A stretch of DNA of 64,000 bases from Paludibacter sp. (GCA_027450045.1 DAIDKM010000001.1:122620-186619), one strand, 5' to 3'; numbered from the stretch's first letter, positions 9,567 to 19,317 are shown. The notes: generated by a model from the letters alone, not told the origin. Program-made: numbers and translations.

Positions 9567-10844
9567 TTAATCATTGATAGTTAGAGCAATATGACCAATG
9601 CGACATTGTAAACATTTCCTTGCATCGCAATAGTTTTTTTTCAAATGGAGCATTGCTTGCGACTCAAATGCAGAACGCGCCACCATGTTTAGTGTTGCCC
9701 ATTTTTCGATCACATGGTTTTGTTCCGATGGGAGTTTTTCCAAAAGTTCCAATGCATTTTCTTGAAGTTTAGGCAAGGCTTTGTACTTTCCATATAAGAA
9801 AAGAAATGGAGCTAATGTATTAATAATGAGGAGTTGTATGGTTTTATCACCAAGCGCTTTGTTTGTTGAACGCGAAGATTGATGAAATGAATAATGTGTT
9901 TTCCAATAAAGCGATGGTTCGCATCGAAACAAAGAAATAAGATAGTCAATATCCTGATTATCTACAATTTTTGAAAATAGATTAGAAGATTGATGAATCA
10001 ACGCAGCTAACTGAGCGATACGAACCGTTGGAAAATTAATAGGACGCAAACGTAACATTTTCCATATTTGCCCATTCATAGGCGTCAACGCATATTTTTT
10101 TCGAAGAAAAAGCGATTCATTTTGCAACCGTTGAACGTATTCGTCTTTTGTTTCAACAATTTCATCCAATAATCCTGATTGACCAAATAGTAATGCCTCT
10201 ATTTGGAAAAGATTGTTTTTGTGCTTTGCCAACAAATTGTTTGGCAATGATTTGGCGAGTTGTTCAAAAGGATCTCCATTCAGATTCAGCCCAAAATTAC
10301 GAGCCAAAAGAATGTAAAAACTCTCTTCCCAATTATGCTGCGTCAAATTCAAAACCTGCTCCATTTGTGTCGCTTTCTGTTCCAATCGCTCTATCATCAA
10401 AGCATTCAGCCAACTATGAAATGTGATGGGTTCAACTCTGTCAAGTGCATGGCTGCAAGCAACGAACGCATTTTTTTGCAACAGTTGTTCATACTTTTCT
10501 TCCAAATCCGAAAAATAGGGGAGCACAAGCTGTGGAATTTCTTCGCCATCAACTCTTTTTAGTGGTATGTCATATTCGTTAATAACATGCAAAATAATTG
10601 ACTGATAAATGCTATTTTGCTCATGGTGATGCCGAAACCAGTCGGAGGAGCGAATATGAACTTCAATGTTTCCTACCCAGAGTGTGTCTCCGATTTTAAT
10701 TTTTGCATTAAAGAAGTCAGGACCGGCATCATTATTCAATTGTCCGACGTCAATTACTTCTATGGATTCACCGTTAATTGTTTGTAAATTATTGGTATAA
10801 AATAATTTATGCTGCCAAGCATATTGAAGTAACGCTTCTTTCAT
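9567..10844 (-). CDS. DUF2851 family protein
   Basis: 'GQLNNDAGPDFFNAKIKIGDTLWVGNIEVHIRSSDWFRHHH' and C-terminal Cys cluster 'CDARKCLQCRIG' typical of Bacteroidetes DUF2851. Confidence 0.85.
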   Translation of the reverse strand: MKEALLQYAWQHKLFYTNNLQTINGESIEVIDVGQLNNDAGPDFFNAKIKIGDTLWVGNIEVHIRSSDWFRHHHEQNSIYQSIILHVINEYDIPLKRVDGEEIPQLVLPYFSDLEEKYEQLLQKNAFVACSHALDRVEPITFHSWLNALMIERLEQKATQMEQVLNLTQHNWEESFYILLARNFGLNLNGDPFEQLAKSLPNNLLAKHKNNLFQIEALLFGQSGLLDEIVETKDEYVQRLQNESLFLRKKYALTPMNGQIWKMLRLRPINFPTVRIAQLAALIHQSSNLFSKIVDNQDIDYLISLFRCEPSLYWKTHYSFHQSSRSTNKALGDKTIQLLIINTLAPFLFLYGKYKALPKLQENALELLEKLPSEQNHVIEKWATLNMVARSAFESQAMLHLKKNYCDARKCLQCRIGHIALTIND

Positions 10845-11069
10845 GGGATTATCATGTAGAAATTAAATAATCTCAAAGTTACTCATTTTTGCATATTTCA
10901 AAAAGGATGGCGCAAAGGATTTGCATTAAAAGTATTACTGCGATAAACGAATATAAATCAATTAACTAAATGCTTATTATGTGATGTACTCGCATCGTCC
11001 TTGTTCAATTTGAAGGACATAAAAGATGTCTAACTATTAAATCTCACTGGTTTTTTTCATAGAACACCG

Positions 11070-11077
11070 TATCTTTG
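11070..11077 (+). promoter_or_regulatory. Putative Bacteroidetes -7 promoter element (TATCTTTG)
   Basis: Matches TAnnTTTG; upstream of apgM; no clear -33 TTG at ideal spacing. Confidence 0.5.
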
Positions 11078-11243
11078 TAACGGTTGAAGCATGGCACGAA
11101 ATAATGGCATTGTGATTTCGGCTGATTTTATTGAAGAAGAAAATAGCACTTTTTCAATGAAGCATGACAAGATAGATTTTAAAAAGTATCTCAATGGTTA
11201 GGATGGTTTCCATGCAACTATAGTACAAAATACAAACAACTTC

Positions 11244-12452
11244 ATGAAATATATTATCATTTTAGGCGACGGAATGGCCGATGAACCCATTGCCGAACTT
11301 GGGAATAAAACGCCTTTGCAAGCAGCTAATAAACCAACAATAGACCATATTGCAGCATTAGGTAGCAGTGGATTACTTAATACCATCCCAAAAGGGTTCT
11401 TGCCCGGAAGTGAAATTGCCAACATGGCCGTGTTGGGATATGACGTTCCGAAAGTATTTGAAGGACGGGGTTCATTGGAAGCTGCCAGCATGAACATTCC
11501 CATTGCCGACGATGAAATGGCGATGCGCTGCAACCTGATTTGTATCGAAAACGGACGTATCAAAAATCACTCCGCCGGACATATTTCCAATGAAGAAGCT
11601 TCAGAATTGATTGATTTTCTAAATGAAAACTTAGGCTCGGATGCCATTCATTTTTTTGCCGGAGTTTCATATCGCCATTTGTTAAAGATGAAAGGAGGCA
11701 ACAAAGCCTTGGAATGTACGCCACCACACGACGTACCCGGGACACCTTTTTCGGAAGTGATGATCAAGCCTATATCCACTGAATCAAATTATACTGCGCA
11801 ATTATTAAACGATTTAACGATAAAATCTCAATTATTGCTTGAATCTCATCCTGTTAATTTGAAGCGAAAAGCAGCTGGAAAGGATCCTGCAAACAGCATT
11901 TGGTTATGGTCTCCTGGCTATCGACCCAAGATGCAAACTATTAGTGAATTGTATGGTATCAAAAGCGGCGCTGTTATTTCCGCCGTCGATCTGATTAAAG
12001 GAATCGGCGTATACGCGGGCCTGAGACCAATTGCCGTGGAAGGTGCTACCGGACTCTACAATACCAACTATGAGGGTAAGGCTCAAGCTGCTATTGAAGC
12101 GCTGCGTACCGACGATTTTGTCTATCTCCATATTGAAGCAAGCGATGAAGCAGGTCACGAAGGCGATGTCGCTTTGAAAGTGAAAACAATTGAATATTTG
12201 GATAGTAGGGTAGTGAAAACAATTTTTGAGGAAGTGTCCCAATGGAAAGAACCGGTCACCATTGCTATTTTACCCGATCATCCCACACCATGCCATCTAC
12301 GCACACACACATCGGCGCCTGTTCCTTTCGTCATTTATCGACCCGGGCAACAACCGGATACCGTGCAACAATACGATGAATTTTCTGTTGTTGAAGGGTC
12401 CTATGGCACCTTGGAAAGCATGCAATTTATGCAGATTCTGCTACGAAAATAA
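11244..12452 (+). CDS. apgM: Cofactor-independent phosphoglycerate mutase (ApgM type)
   Basis: MKYIIILGDGMADEPIAELGNKTPLQAANKPTIDHIA; 'LHIEASDEAGHEGD'; 'PDHPTPCHLRTHTSAPVPFVIY'. Confidence 0.92.
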   Translation: MKYIIILGDGMADEPIAELGNKTPLQAANKPTIDHIAALGSSGLLNTIPKGFLPGSEIANMAVLGYDVPKVFEGRGSLEAASMNIPIADDEMAMRCNLICIENGRIKNHSAGHISNEEASELIDFLNENLGSDAIHFFAGVSYRHLLKMKGGNKALECTPPHDVPGTPFSEVMIKPISTESNYTAQLLNDLTIKSQLLLESHPVNLKRKAAGKDPANSIWLWSPGYRPKMQTISELYGIKSGAVISAVDLIKGIGVYAGLRPIAVEGATGLYNTNYEGKAQAAIEALRTDDFVYLHIEASDEAGHEGDVALKVKTIEYLDSRVVKTIFEEVSQWKEPVTIAILPDHPTPCHLRTHTSAPVPFVIYRPGQQPDTVQQYDEFSVVEGSYGTLESMQFMQILLRK

Positions 12453-12650
12453 GTTTATTCCTCATTTTTCTATTCAAATCAACCGGCAACAAGCGGAAGA
12501 ATCCATTGTGCCATCTCCTTTCAGTGATTCATCAATTTCTATTTGAGAATTGTCTGTCAAATAATAGATTCATGGACAATGACGTGAAGTTTCTATCCGT
12601 TTTTTCAAAAACATCTTGTAGAAAGAAAAAAACATCAGGAAATTTTGGCG

Positions 12651-12668
12651 TTATGACTTAAGTCATAA
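12651..12668. promoter_or_regulatory. 18-bp perfect palindrome TTATGACTTAAGTCATAA, CRP/FNR-like geometry (TTATGA-N6-TCATAA)
   Basis: Direct reading; function inferred only from symmetry and spacing. Confidence 0.35.
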
Positions 12669-13105
12669 TTAACTTCGACTTATATCAAACATACTTTAGA
12701 TATAGGCTATAAATGAAATACCTCAGAAACTTTTTGCGAAAACATGAGGACAATATTTCAAAATCACTTGATGTTATCTGAAAAAACTTTTTGCGAAGAA
12801 TTTCTGTTACAAAGGGAATCTGCAAGATGATGTAGTTTACCATAGTATATTGGATTGTTTTGGTTGAATAAAACTATTTATTCGAAAGAAAAACCATTTC
12901 TTGTAACTTTATTATCAATCATTTGACTGCTTCCATGATCATGTTTCGTATCCGATATAAATTACTAAGCATTGTCAGAAAATAGAGATGAGAATCATTT
13001 CTGAATTTGGAGAAGAAAGCCGAAAGTACTGATCAATAAATAAAAAGTATGCTACTCAAACTAGTATAAATAGAATCTATGATGCAATTTTACTTCAATG
13101 CATGT

Positions 13106-13113
13106 TACCTTTG
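13106..13113 (+). promoter_or_regulatory. Putative Bacteroidetes -7 promoter element (TACCTTTG) for a short RNA
   Basis: TAnnTTTG match about 7 nt before a short structured, terminated stretch. Confidence 0.5.
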
Positions 13114-13119
13114 TACCGG

Positions 13120-13184
13120 TTCGCGGGTGTAATGCCCAAGAATCTCCAGAGAGGCAGCAACTTCGGTTGTTGCCTTTGCTTTTT
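13120..13184 (+). ncRNA. Candidate short structured RNA / terminated leader
   Basis: GGGTGTAATGCCC hairpin, CTC-CAGA-GAG mini hairpin, then terminator GGCAGCAAC-TTCG-GTTGTTGCC followed by TTTGCTTTTT. Confidence 0.45.
13153..13184 (+). terminator. Intrinsic terminator with UUCG tetraloop
   Basis: 9-bp stem GGCAGCAAC/GTTGTTGCC (one G-U), TTCG loop, T-rich tail. Confidence 0.8.
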
Positions 13185-13353
13185 ACACAATGTATGCTTT
13201 TGATAGTCCTCTAAATGGGCTTAAAGCTCGTACTTCAATCCGTCTTTTGTTGGATTTTGTCGTACCTTTGTTGTCTCAATGCAGCTATCCTCCTATTTTC
13301 TATGATCTGAAAAGACAAATTGATAAAAATGAGGATTTATACTTATTCTTTTT

Positions 13354-13863
13354 ATGGAAGAACTGTTTCCTTTGGTGGACGAACAAGGTAATGTGATTGG
13401 AAAAGCAACCCGAAGCGAATGTCATCGCGGCACGTTTTGGTTGCATCCAGTAGTTCACTTGCATGTGCTGAACAGCGCCGGAGAATTATTTTTGCAAAAA
13501 CGTGCCATGAACAAAGACACGCAACCAGGGAAATGGGATACATCGGTAGGTGGACATGTGAGTTATGGAGAAACCGTGAAGCAAGCGTTACAGCGTGAGG
13601 TTTTTGAGGAGATAGGTATTCAGGAATATCAGCCTGTTTTTGTGCAACGTTATGTATGGCAATCATTGGTTGAAAAGGAATTAGTCAATATGTTCTATAC
13701 GATTTATGACGGTACGTTTGAAATTGATCATGAAGAAATAGAAACGGCTCGTTTCTGGACTATTCACGAGATACAACAACAAATAGGACAGGAAGTTTTT
13801 ACTCCCAACTTTGAGCATGACTTTCAGTTGCTCTTAGAAAAGTTACGTGAACAAGGAAATTGA
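13354..13863 (+). CDS. NUDIX hydrolase (IPP-isomerase-like subgroup)
   Basis: 'GHVSYGETVKQALQREVFEEIGI' NUDIX box; upstream TACCTTTG at about 13264. Confidence 0.9.
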   Translation: MEELFPLVDEQGNVIGKATRSECHRGTFWLHPVVHLHVLNSAGELFLQKRAMNKDTQPGKWDTSVGGHVSYGETVKQALQREVFEEIGIQEYQPVFVQRYVWQSLVEKELVNMFYTIYDGTFEIDHEEIETARFWTIHEIQQQIGQEVFTPNFEHDFQLLLEKLREQGN

Positions 13864-13994
13864 ATCAATCTATTTTGTGATAACATCAGGAAAGAGTTGT
13901 TTGTTGAATCAAATTTTCAAAAGAGATCAAGTTGCCGTGTTAATGATAGTCGAGCCAAATTATCTGTTTATAAAATCGCTATAAATAATTAAAA

Positions 13995-14687
13995 ATGAAG
14001 AATATACTGTTTGTTTTATTGTTTCTTCTGAGTGTTTCATTAGCACAAGCTCAACGACTCCCAATAGAACCGCCGAACTATGCCTACATTAAATCGGAAA
14101 TTAAAAATCCGAGTTCACCATATTATTATCCGGCACTCTTCAAACGATACCTTGCCAATGACACAACCCTGAATATTGAGCAGTATCGAGCGCTTTATTA
14201 TGGCTTTACCTATCAGAAAGAGTATCAATCCTATGGCAATCCACCACAAGATGACATTTTAGCACGTTATGCCAATATAGATCACCTTACTATCGCCGAT
14301 TGTGATACGATTTTACTCTATGCAGGACAGTTAGTGGCTAAATTTCCCTTTGATATTCATTGGATAAACCGTATGGCCTATGCGTATCATGTAAAAGGCG
14401 ATAATGTGGATGCGAAATTACTTAGCTTTAAGGCGAAAATGATTCTTCAAACCATCTTTTCGACAGGCAATGGTAGAACGCCGCCAACTGCCTGGCACGT
14501 CATTGAGGTTGGCGATGAATACGAAATTATCTATATGTTAGGATTATATCCACTGCATTCAACGTTAGTAGGGCTTCAATGCGACCATGTTACCGTTAGC
14601 GAAAATCCATCAGGCGTGAGAGGGTTTTATTTCAATGTGAAACGTTTATTGGATATGGAGGGAGATAGTTTGCAGAGTAAAAAATAA
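13995..14687 (+). CDS. DUF4919-like secreted protein
   Basis: Signal peptide; 'YNIEQYRALYYGFTYQKEYQSY'-like region typical of Bacteroidetes DUF4919. Confidence 0.65.
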   Translation: MKNILFVLLFLLSVSLAQAQRLPIEPPNYAYIKSEIKNPSSPYYYPALFKRYLANDTTLNIEQYRALYYGFTYQKEYQSYGNPPQDDILARYANIDHLTIADCDTILLYAGQLVAKFPFDIHWINRMAYAYHVKGDNVDAKLLSFKAKMILQTIFSTGNGRTPPTAWHVIEVGDEYEIIYMLGLYPLHSTLVGLQCDHVTVSENPSGVRGFYFNVKRLLDMEGDSLQSKK

Positions 14688-14797
14688 GAGAAACTTAGGC
14701 AATGAGCAACAGAAATTTGTAATTTCTGACTTCATTGTCAGCTATCTGTTTTTGGAGTTATGATTTCATATATTATTAATTATTAATTGATTGAGTT

Positions 14798-15517
14798 ATG
14801 TATCTACAAGAAATGACTGCTTTTTTGAAGCAAAAATCGTATCCGAAATTTGAATTGAAAGCAGTCTTTTTTGATATGGATGGTGTTTTGTATGATTCTA
14901 TGCCGGCACATGCAGAAGCTTGGGTGAAAGCATTAGAAAGTTTCGGAATGCCATTTACTGCCCATGAAGCCTATATGAATGAAGGCCGTACCGGCAATGG
15001 AACCATTGACGGTGTCTTTCAAGCACAACTGGGACGAATAGCTACGGAAGAAGAAAAGCAATCTATCTACAACGCGAAGAGTCAATTGTTCGAGCAAATG
15101 GAAGTTGTTCGCGTAATGCCGTATGCGTTGGAGTTATTGAAAAAAATTAAATCAAAAGGCATTCATATCCTTTTAGTTACAGGATCAGGACAACCCAGCT
15201 TATTGGAGAAATTAGAAGTGTCGTTCCCTGAAATTTTTGAACGAGAACGCATGGTGACAGCCTTTGATGTTGAAGTGGGAAAACCACATCCTGAACCCTA
15301 TTTGATGGCGTTGCAAAAAGCCAATGTTGCTCCTTGGGAGGCTGTTGTGGTAGAAAATGCACCATTAGGCATAGCTTCGGCTGTTGCTGCGGGTATTTAT
15401 ACATTAGCTGTCAATACAGGCATTCTGGAAGATGATATTTTATTGAGCGAAGGGGCAAATGCCATTTTTTCAGGCATGGAAGAGCTTTATCAACAATGGG
15501 ATCATCTATTTAGCTAA
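14798..15517 (+). CDS. HAD family hydrolase (beta-phosphoglucomutase-like)
   Basis: 'AVFFDMDGVLYDSMPAHAEAW', 'VGKPHPEPYLMAL', 'VVVENAPLGIASAVAAGI'. Confidence 0.9.
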   Translation: MYLQEMTAFLKQKSYPKFELKAVFFDMDGVLYDSMPAHAEAWVKALESFGMPFTAHEAYMNEGRTGNGTIDGVFQAQLGRIATEEEKQSIYNAKSQLFEQMEVVRVMPYALELLKKIKSKGIHILLVTGSGQPSLLEKLEVSFPEIFERERMVTAFDVEVGKPHPEPYLMALQKANVAPWEAVVVENAPLGIASAVAAGIYTLAVNTGILEDDILLSEGANAIFSGMEELYQQWDHLFS

Positions 15518-15568
15518 GCACATTTTGATTTAATCTGCTTTAGGTCGATTTCTCAATTGTAATGGATT

Positions 15569-17581
15569 ATGGATTTCAAGATTATATCGCCCTATCAACC
15601 CACAGGAGACCAACCGGAAGCTATTGCACAATTAGTTGATGGCATAAAAAACGGCACCAAGTTTCAAACGTTACTTGGCGTAACCGGCTCTGGAAAGACA
15701 TTTACCATTGCCAATGTGGTGGAACAACTGAATCGGCCTACTTTGGTGTTGAGTCACAATAAGACATTGGCGGCTCAACTTTACAGCGAATTCAAAACCT
15801 TTTTTCCGGATAATGCAGTTGAATATTTTGTTTCATATTACGACTATTACCAGCCGGAAGCTTATTTACCCGTCACAGATACCTACATAGAGAAAGATTT
15901 ATCTATTAATCAGGAGATTGAAAAACTACGCCTTTCCACCACCTCTTCGTTACTTTCAGGACGAAAGGATGTTATTGTTGTGTCGTCCGTCTCTTGTTTG
16001 TACGGTATCGGCAATCCTGACGATTTTTACAGCAACACCATTCATATTGAAAAAGGACAAACCATTGCCCGTAATGTCTTTTTGCGTTCATTGGTCGATA
16101 GCCTCTATTCCCGCAACGAAATTGAGTTTAATCGTGGCAATTTCCGCGTAAAAGGGGAGACGGTGGACATTTTTTTGGCCTATTCCGATGTGGCGTTACG
16201 CGTCATTTTTTGGGGAGATGTGATTGATGAAATTGAGACGTTTGACCCGATAAATGGTCATACGTTGTCCATGTTTGATTCGCATGAAATTTATCCTGCC
16301 AATATCTTTGTTACGACCAAAGAGCGCATCAATCAAGCCATTCATCAAATTCAGGATGATTTGGTGAAGCAAGTAGCTTTTTTTGAATCGATTGGTAAAC
16401 CCTATGAAGCTAAAAGAATCAATGAAAGAGTCACTTATGATCTTGAAATGATTCGCGAATTGGGATATTGTTCGGGAATTGAAAACTATTCGCGTTATTT
16501 TGATGGACGAGAACCGGGTAGTCGTCCGTTCTGTTTGCTTGATTATTTTCCAAAAGATTTTCTCATGGTGATTGACGAAAGTCACGTTACCATTCCACAA
16601 ATCAGAGCTATGTATGGCGGCGATGCTTCACGTAAACAGAACTTAGTCGAGTACGGATTCCGGTTGCCGGCAGCAAAAGACAATCGTCCTTTGCAATTTG
16701 CTGAGTTTGATGAACTCATTCGTCAAGTAATTTTCGTAAGCGCAACGCCTGCCGATTATGAATTAGACAAATCGGAAGGAGTAATCATAGAACAGGTGGT
16801 AAGACCTACCGGATTGCTCGATCCGGTGATTGATGTTCGACCCAGTTTGAATCAAATTGACGATCTGATGGAAGAAATTGTTCAAAGAACCGAGCTTGAC
16901 GAACGGGTGTTGGTAACGACTTTAACCAAACGAATGGCGGAAGAATTAACCGATTATTTAGCCAAGATGGGGATTCGTTGCAATTATATTCATTCCGATG
17001 TCGATACGTTACAACGGGTTAAGTTGATGGACGATCTGCGTAACGGGTTATTCGATGTATTGATAGGTGTAAATTTATTGCGCGAAGGATTAGATCTTCC
17101 CGAAGTCTCGTTAGTTGCTATTCTGGATGCTGACAAAGAGGGATTTTTGCGATCGCACCGGTCGCTGACACAAACGGCAGGCCGTGCAGCGCGGAATTTG
17201 AACGGGCGCGTCATTATGTATGCTGATAAAATCACGGATAGCATGAAAAAAACAATTGATGAAACCAATCGTCGCCGTGAAAAACAGTTGGCATACAACG
17301 CTAAGTTTGGCATCACACCACAATCTATTCGCAAAGGACACACGTCAATTTTAGGACATCAGGCGACAGAAAAGGCAACCGTAAAAGCCTATACAGAACC
17401 AACAACGATTGATGTGGCAGCAGATCCGGTAGTGAAATATATGAGTCGTCCTGCATTGGAAAAAGCGATTGAAACAACACGCAAAAACATGCAACAAGCA
17501 GCGCGAAAGTTAGAATTTATCGAAGCTGCTCAATACCGCGATGAATTGATCAAATTAGAAGAGTTGTTGAAGACGAAATAA
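15569..17581 (+). CDS. uvrB: Excinuclease ABC subunit B
   Basis: 'GVTGSGKTFTIANV', 'YYDYYQPEAYLP', 'GVNLLREGLDLPEVSLVAILDADKEGFLRS', C-terminal UVR motif. Confidence 0.98.
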   Translation: MDFKIISPYQPTGDQPEAIAQLVDGIKNGTKFQTLLGVTGSGKTFTIANVVEQLNRPTLVLSHNKTLAAQLYSEFKTFFPDNAVEYFVSYYDYYQPEAYLPVTDTYIEKDLSINQEIEKLRLSTTSSLLSGRKDVIVVSSVSCLYGIGNPDDFYSNTIHIEKGQTIARNVFLRSLVDSLYSRNEIEFNRGNFRVKGETVDIFLAYSDVALRVIFWGDVIDEIETFDPINGHTLSMFDSHEIYPANIFVTTKERINQAIHQIQDDLVKQVAFFESIGKPYEAKRINERVTYDLEMIRELGYCSGIENYSRYFDGREPGSRPFCLLDYFPKDFLMVIDESHVTIPQIRAMYGGDASRKQNLVEYGFRLPAAKDNRPLQFAEFDELIRQVIFVSATPADYELDKSEGVIIEQVVRPTGLLDPVIDVRPSLNQIDDLMEEIVQRTELDERVLVTTLTKRMAEELTDYLAKMGIRCNYIHSDVDTLQRVKLMDDLRNGLFDVLIGVNLLREGLDLPEVSLVAILDADKEGFLRSHRSLTQTAGRAARNLNGRVIMYADKITDSMKKTIDETNRRREKQLAYNAKFGITPQSIRKGHTSILGHQATEKATVKAYTEPTTIDVAADPVVKYMSRPALEKAIETTRKNMQQAARKLEFIEAAQYRDELIKLEELLKTK

Positions 17582-17590
17582 ATAGAAACT

Positions 17591-18358
17591 TTAGATTATT
17601 CTCGTACCAGATTGTCCATCAATCGCGTCGGCTTTTGTAATAATCACTTGTTTCACGCCGGAAGCTATAGCATCGAAAGCATTTTCCAATTTGGGAATCA
17701 TTCCGCCTTGGATAATTTTTTCAGAAACATACTGTTCAAATTGAACGCGATTGATTTCAGGAATGACGCTTTCGTCGTCTTGTTCATTCTGCAAAACGCC
17801 TTTCTTTTCAAAACAATAGACTAACGTCACGTCAAAATAGCGCGCTAATGCTTTTGCTGTTTCTCCGGCAATGGTGTCAGCATTGGTATTCAGCAAATTG
17901 CCTTTTTTATCGTGGGTCAACGGCGCTAAAACAGGTACAATATCCTTTGCAATCAAATCAGCTAAAATAGTTCCGTCCACAGCTTTTACATCGCCCACGA
18001 AACCATAATCAACTTTTTCGACAGGACGTTTTTCCGAAACCATGTAGTTCATATCGGCGCCAGTCAACCCCAGCGCATTGATTCCAAGCGACTGCAATTG
18101 AGCAACAATGGTTTTGTTTACCAGTCCACCGTACACCATGATCACAACATTGAGCGTTTCGCTGTCCGTGATTCTGCGTCCATTCACCATGACACTCTCA
18201 ATGCCCAATTTAGAGGCCAACGCTGTCGCCGAACGACCGCCGCCATGCACTAGCACTTTATGTCCTTTGATGGCTGAAAAATCACGCAAAAAGGCTCTTA
18301 AAGAGCCTTTCTCTTCTACTATTTTGCCACCAACTTTGATGATTGTCAGTTTTTCCAT
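17591..18358 (-). CDS. argB: Acetylglutamate kinase (ArgB family)
   Basis: 'IIKVGGKIVE', 'VLVHGGGRSATALASKLG', 'INALGLTGADM', 'GGMIPKLENAFDAI'. Confidence 0.93.
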   Translation of the reverse strand: MEKLTIIKVGGKIVEEKGSLRAFLRDFSAIKGHKVLVHGGGRSATALASKLGIESVMVNGRRITDSETLNVVIMVYGGLVNKTIVAQLQSLGINALGLTGADMNYMVSEKRPVEKVDYGFVGDVKAVDGTILADLIAKDIVPVLAPLTHDKKGNLLNTNADTIAGETAKALARYFDVTLVYCFEKKGVLQNEQDDESVIPEINRVQFEQYVSEKIIQGGMIPKLENAFDAIASGVKQVIITKADAIDGQSGTRII

Positions 18359-18363
18359 TGGAT

Positions 18364-19317
18364 TTAAAGATGTTCTAAAATGCGTTTAATCACTACTTGA
18401 GCTGATATTTCACGATTTGCCGCTTCAGGGATAACAAGAGATTGAGGACTTTCAATCACATCGTCAGTGACGATCATGTTTCGACGTACAGGAAGGCAAT
18501 GCATGAAATACGCGTGATTGGTTAAGGCCATTTTCTCGGAACTTACTGTCCATGAATGGTCTTTGCTCAAAATTTTGCCATAGTTGGGATCGGCATAAGC
18601 TGACCAGTTTTTTGCATACACAAAATCAGCATTTTCCAAAGCTTTGTTCTGATCGTATTCGACACGAGCACCTCGCACAAATTTCTCATCCAATTCGTAT
18701 CCTTCGGGATGGGTAATGACAAATTCCACGTCGGCTTCGTTCATAAAATCAGCAAATGAATTTGGGACAGCCTGTGGTAGTGCACGAGGGTGGGGCGCCC
18801 ATGTCAAAACTACCTTTGGGTGTTCTCGTTTCTTGTATTCTTCGATAGTAATTAGGTCGGCAAATGCTTGCAAAGGGTGACCTGTTGCCGCTTCCATGCT
18901 GATTACCGGCTTACCGGAATATTGAATAAACTGATTAATAATTGTTTCGTTATAGTCAAATGTTTTGCTTTCAAATTGAGCAAAAGAACGCACGGCAATA
19001 ATATCGCAATAACTGCCCATAACCGGAATTGCTTCCAAAATATGTTCTGTTTTGTCTCCGTCCATGATGACGCCACGCTCTGTTTCTAATTTCCATGCAC
19101 CTTGATTTATATCAAGCACCATCGTGTTCATGCCAAGATTCATGCCGGCTTTTTGGGTGCTTAATCGAGTACGCAAACTTGAATTGAAAAACACCATCAA
19201 TAAGGTCCGGTTTTCACCCAATTTCTTGTATGCATACCGATTTTTCTTCAATTCCAATGCTTCGGCGACAGCAGTCTTCAAGTCGCCTAAATCTTTGACG
19301 TTCGTAAAAGTTTTCAT
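18364..19317 (-). CDS. N-acetyl/N-succinylornithine carbamoyltransferase (Bacteroidetes ArgF' type)
   Basis: 'FFNSSLRTRLSTQKAGMNLGMN', 'GVIMDGDKTEHILEAIPVMG', 'MHCLPVRRNMIVTDDVIESPQSLVIPEAANR'; start trimmed from 19455 to MKTFTNVKDLGDL because the long ORF overlaps prmA. Confidence 0.93.
   Translation of the reverse strand: MKTFTNVKDLGDLKTAVAEALELKKNRYAYKKLGENRTLLMVFFNSSLRTRLSTQKAGMNLGMNTMVLDINQGAWKLETERGVIMDGDKTEHILEAIPVMGSYCDIIAVRSFAQFESKTFDYNETIINQFIQYSGKPVISMEAATGHPLQAFADLITIEEYKKREHPKVVLTWAPHPRALPQAVPNSFADFMNEADVEFVITHPEGYELDEKFVRGARVEYDQNKALENADFVYAKNWSAYADPNYGKILSKDHSWTVSSEKMALTNHAYFMHCLPVRRNMIVTDDVIESPQSLVIPEAANREISAQVVIKRILEHL

Noticed and set aside
13190-13396. 68-aa ORF before the NUDIX gene
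   Set aside because: Overlaps the NUDIX start out of frame, spans a putative promoter (about 13264) and shows no family features
16990-17343. 117-aa minus-strand ORF inside uvrB
   Set aside because: Shadow ORF opposite the highly conserved UvrB helicase motifs
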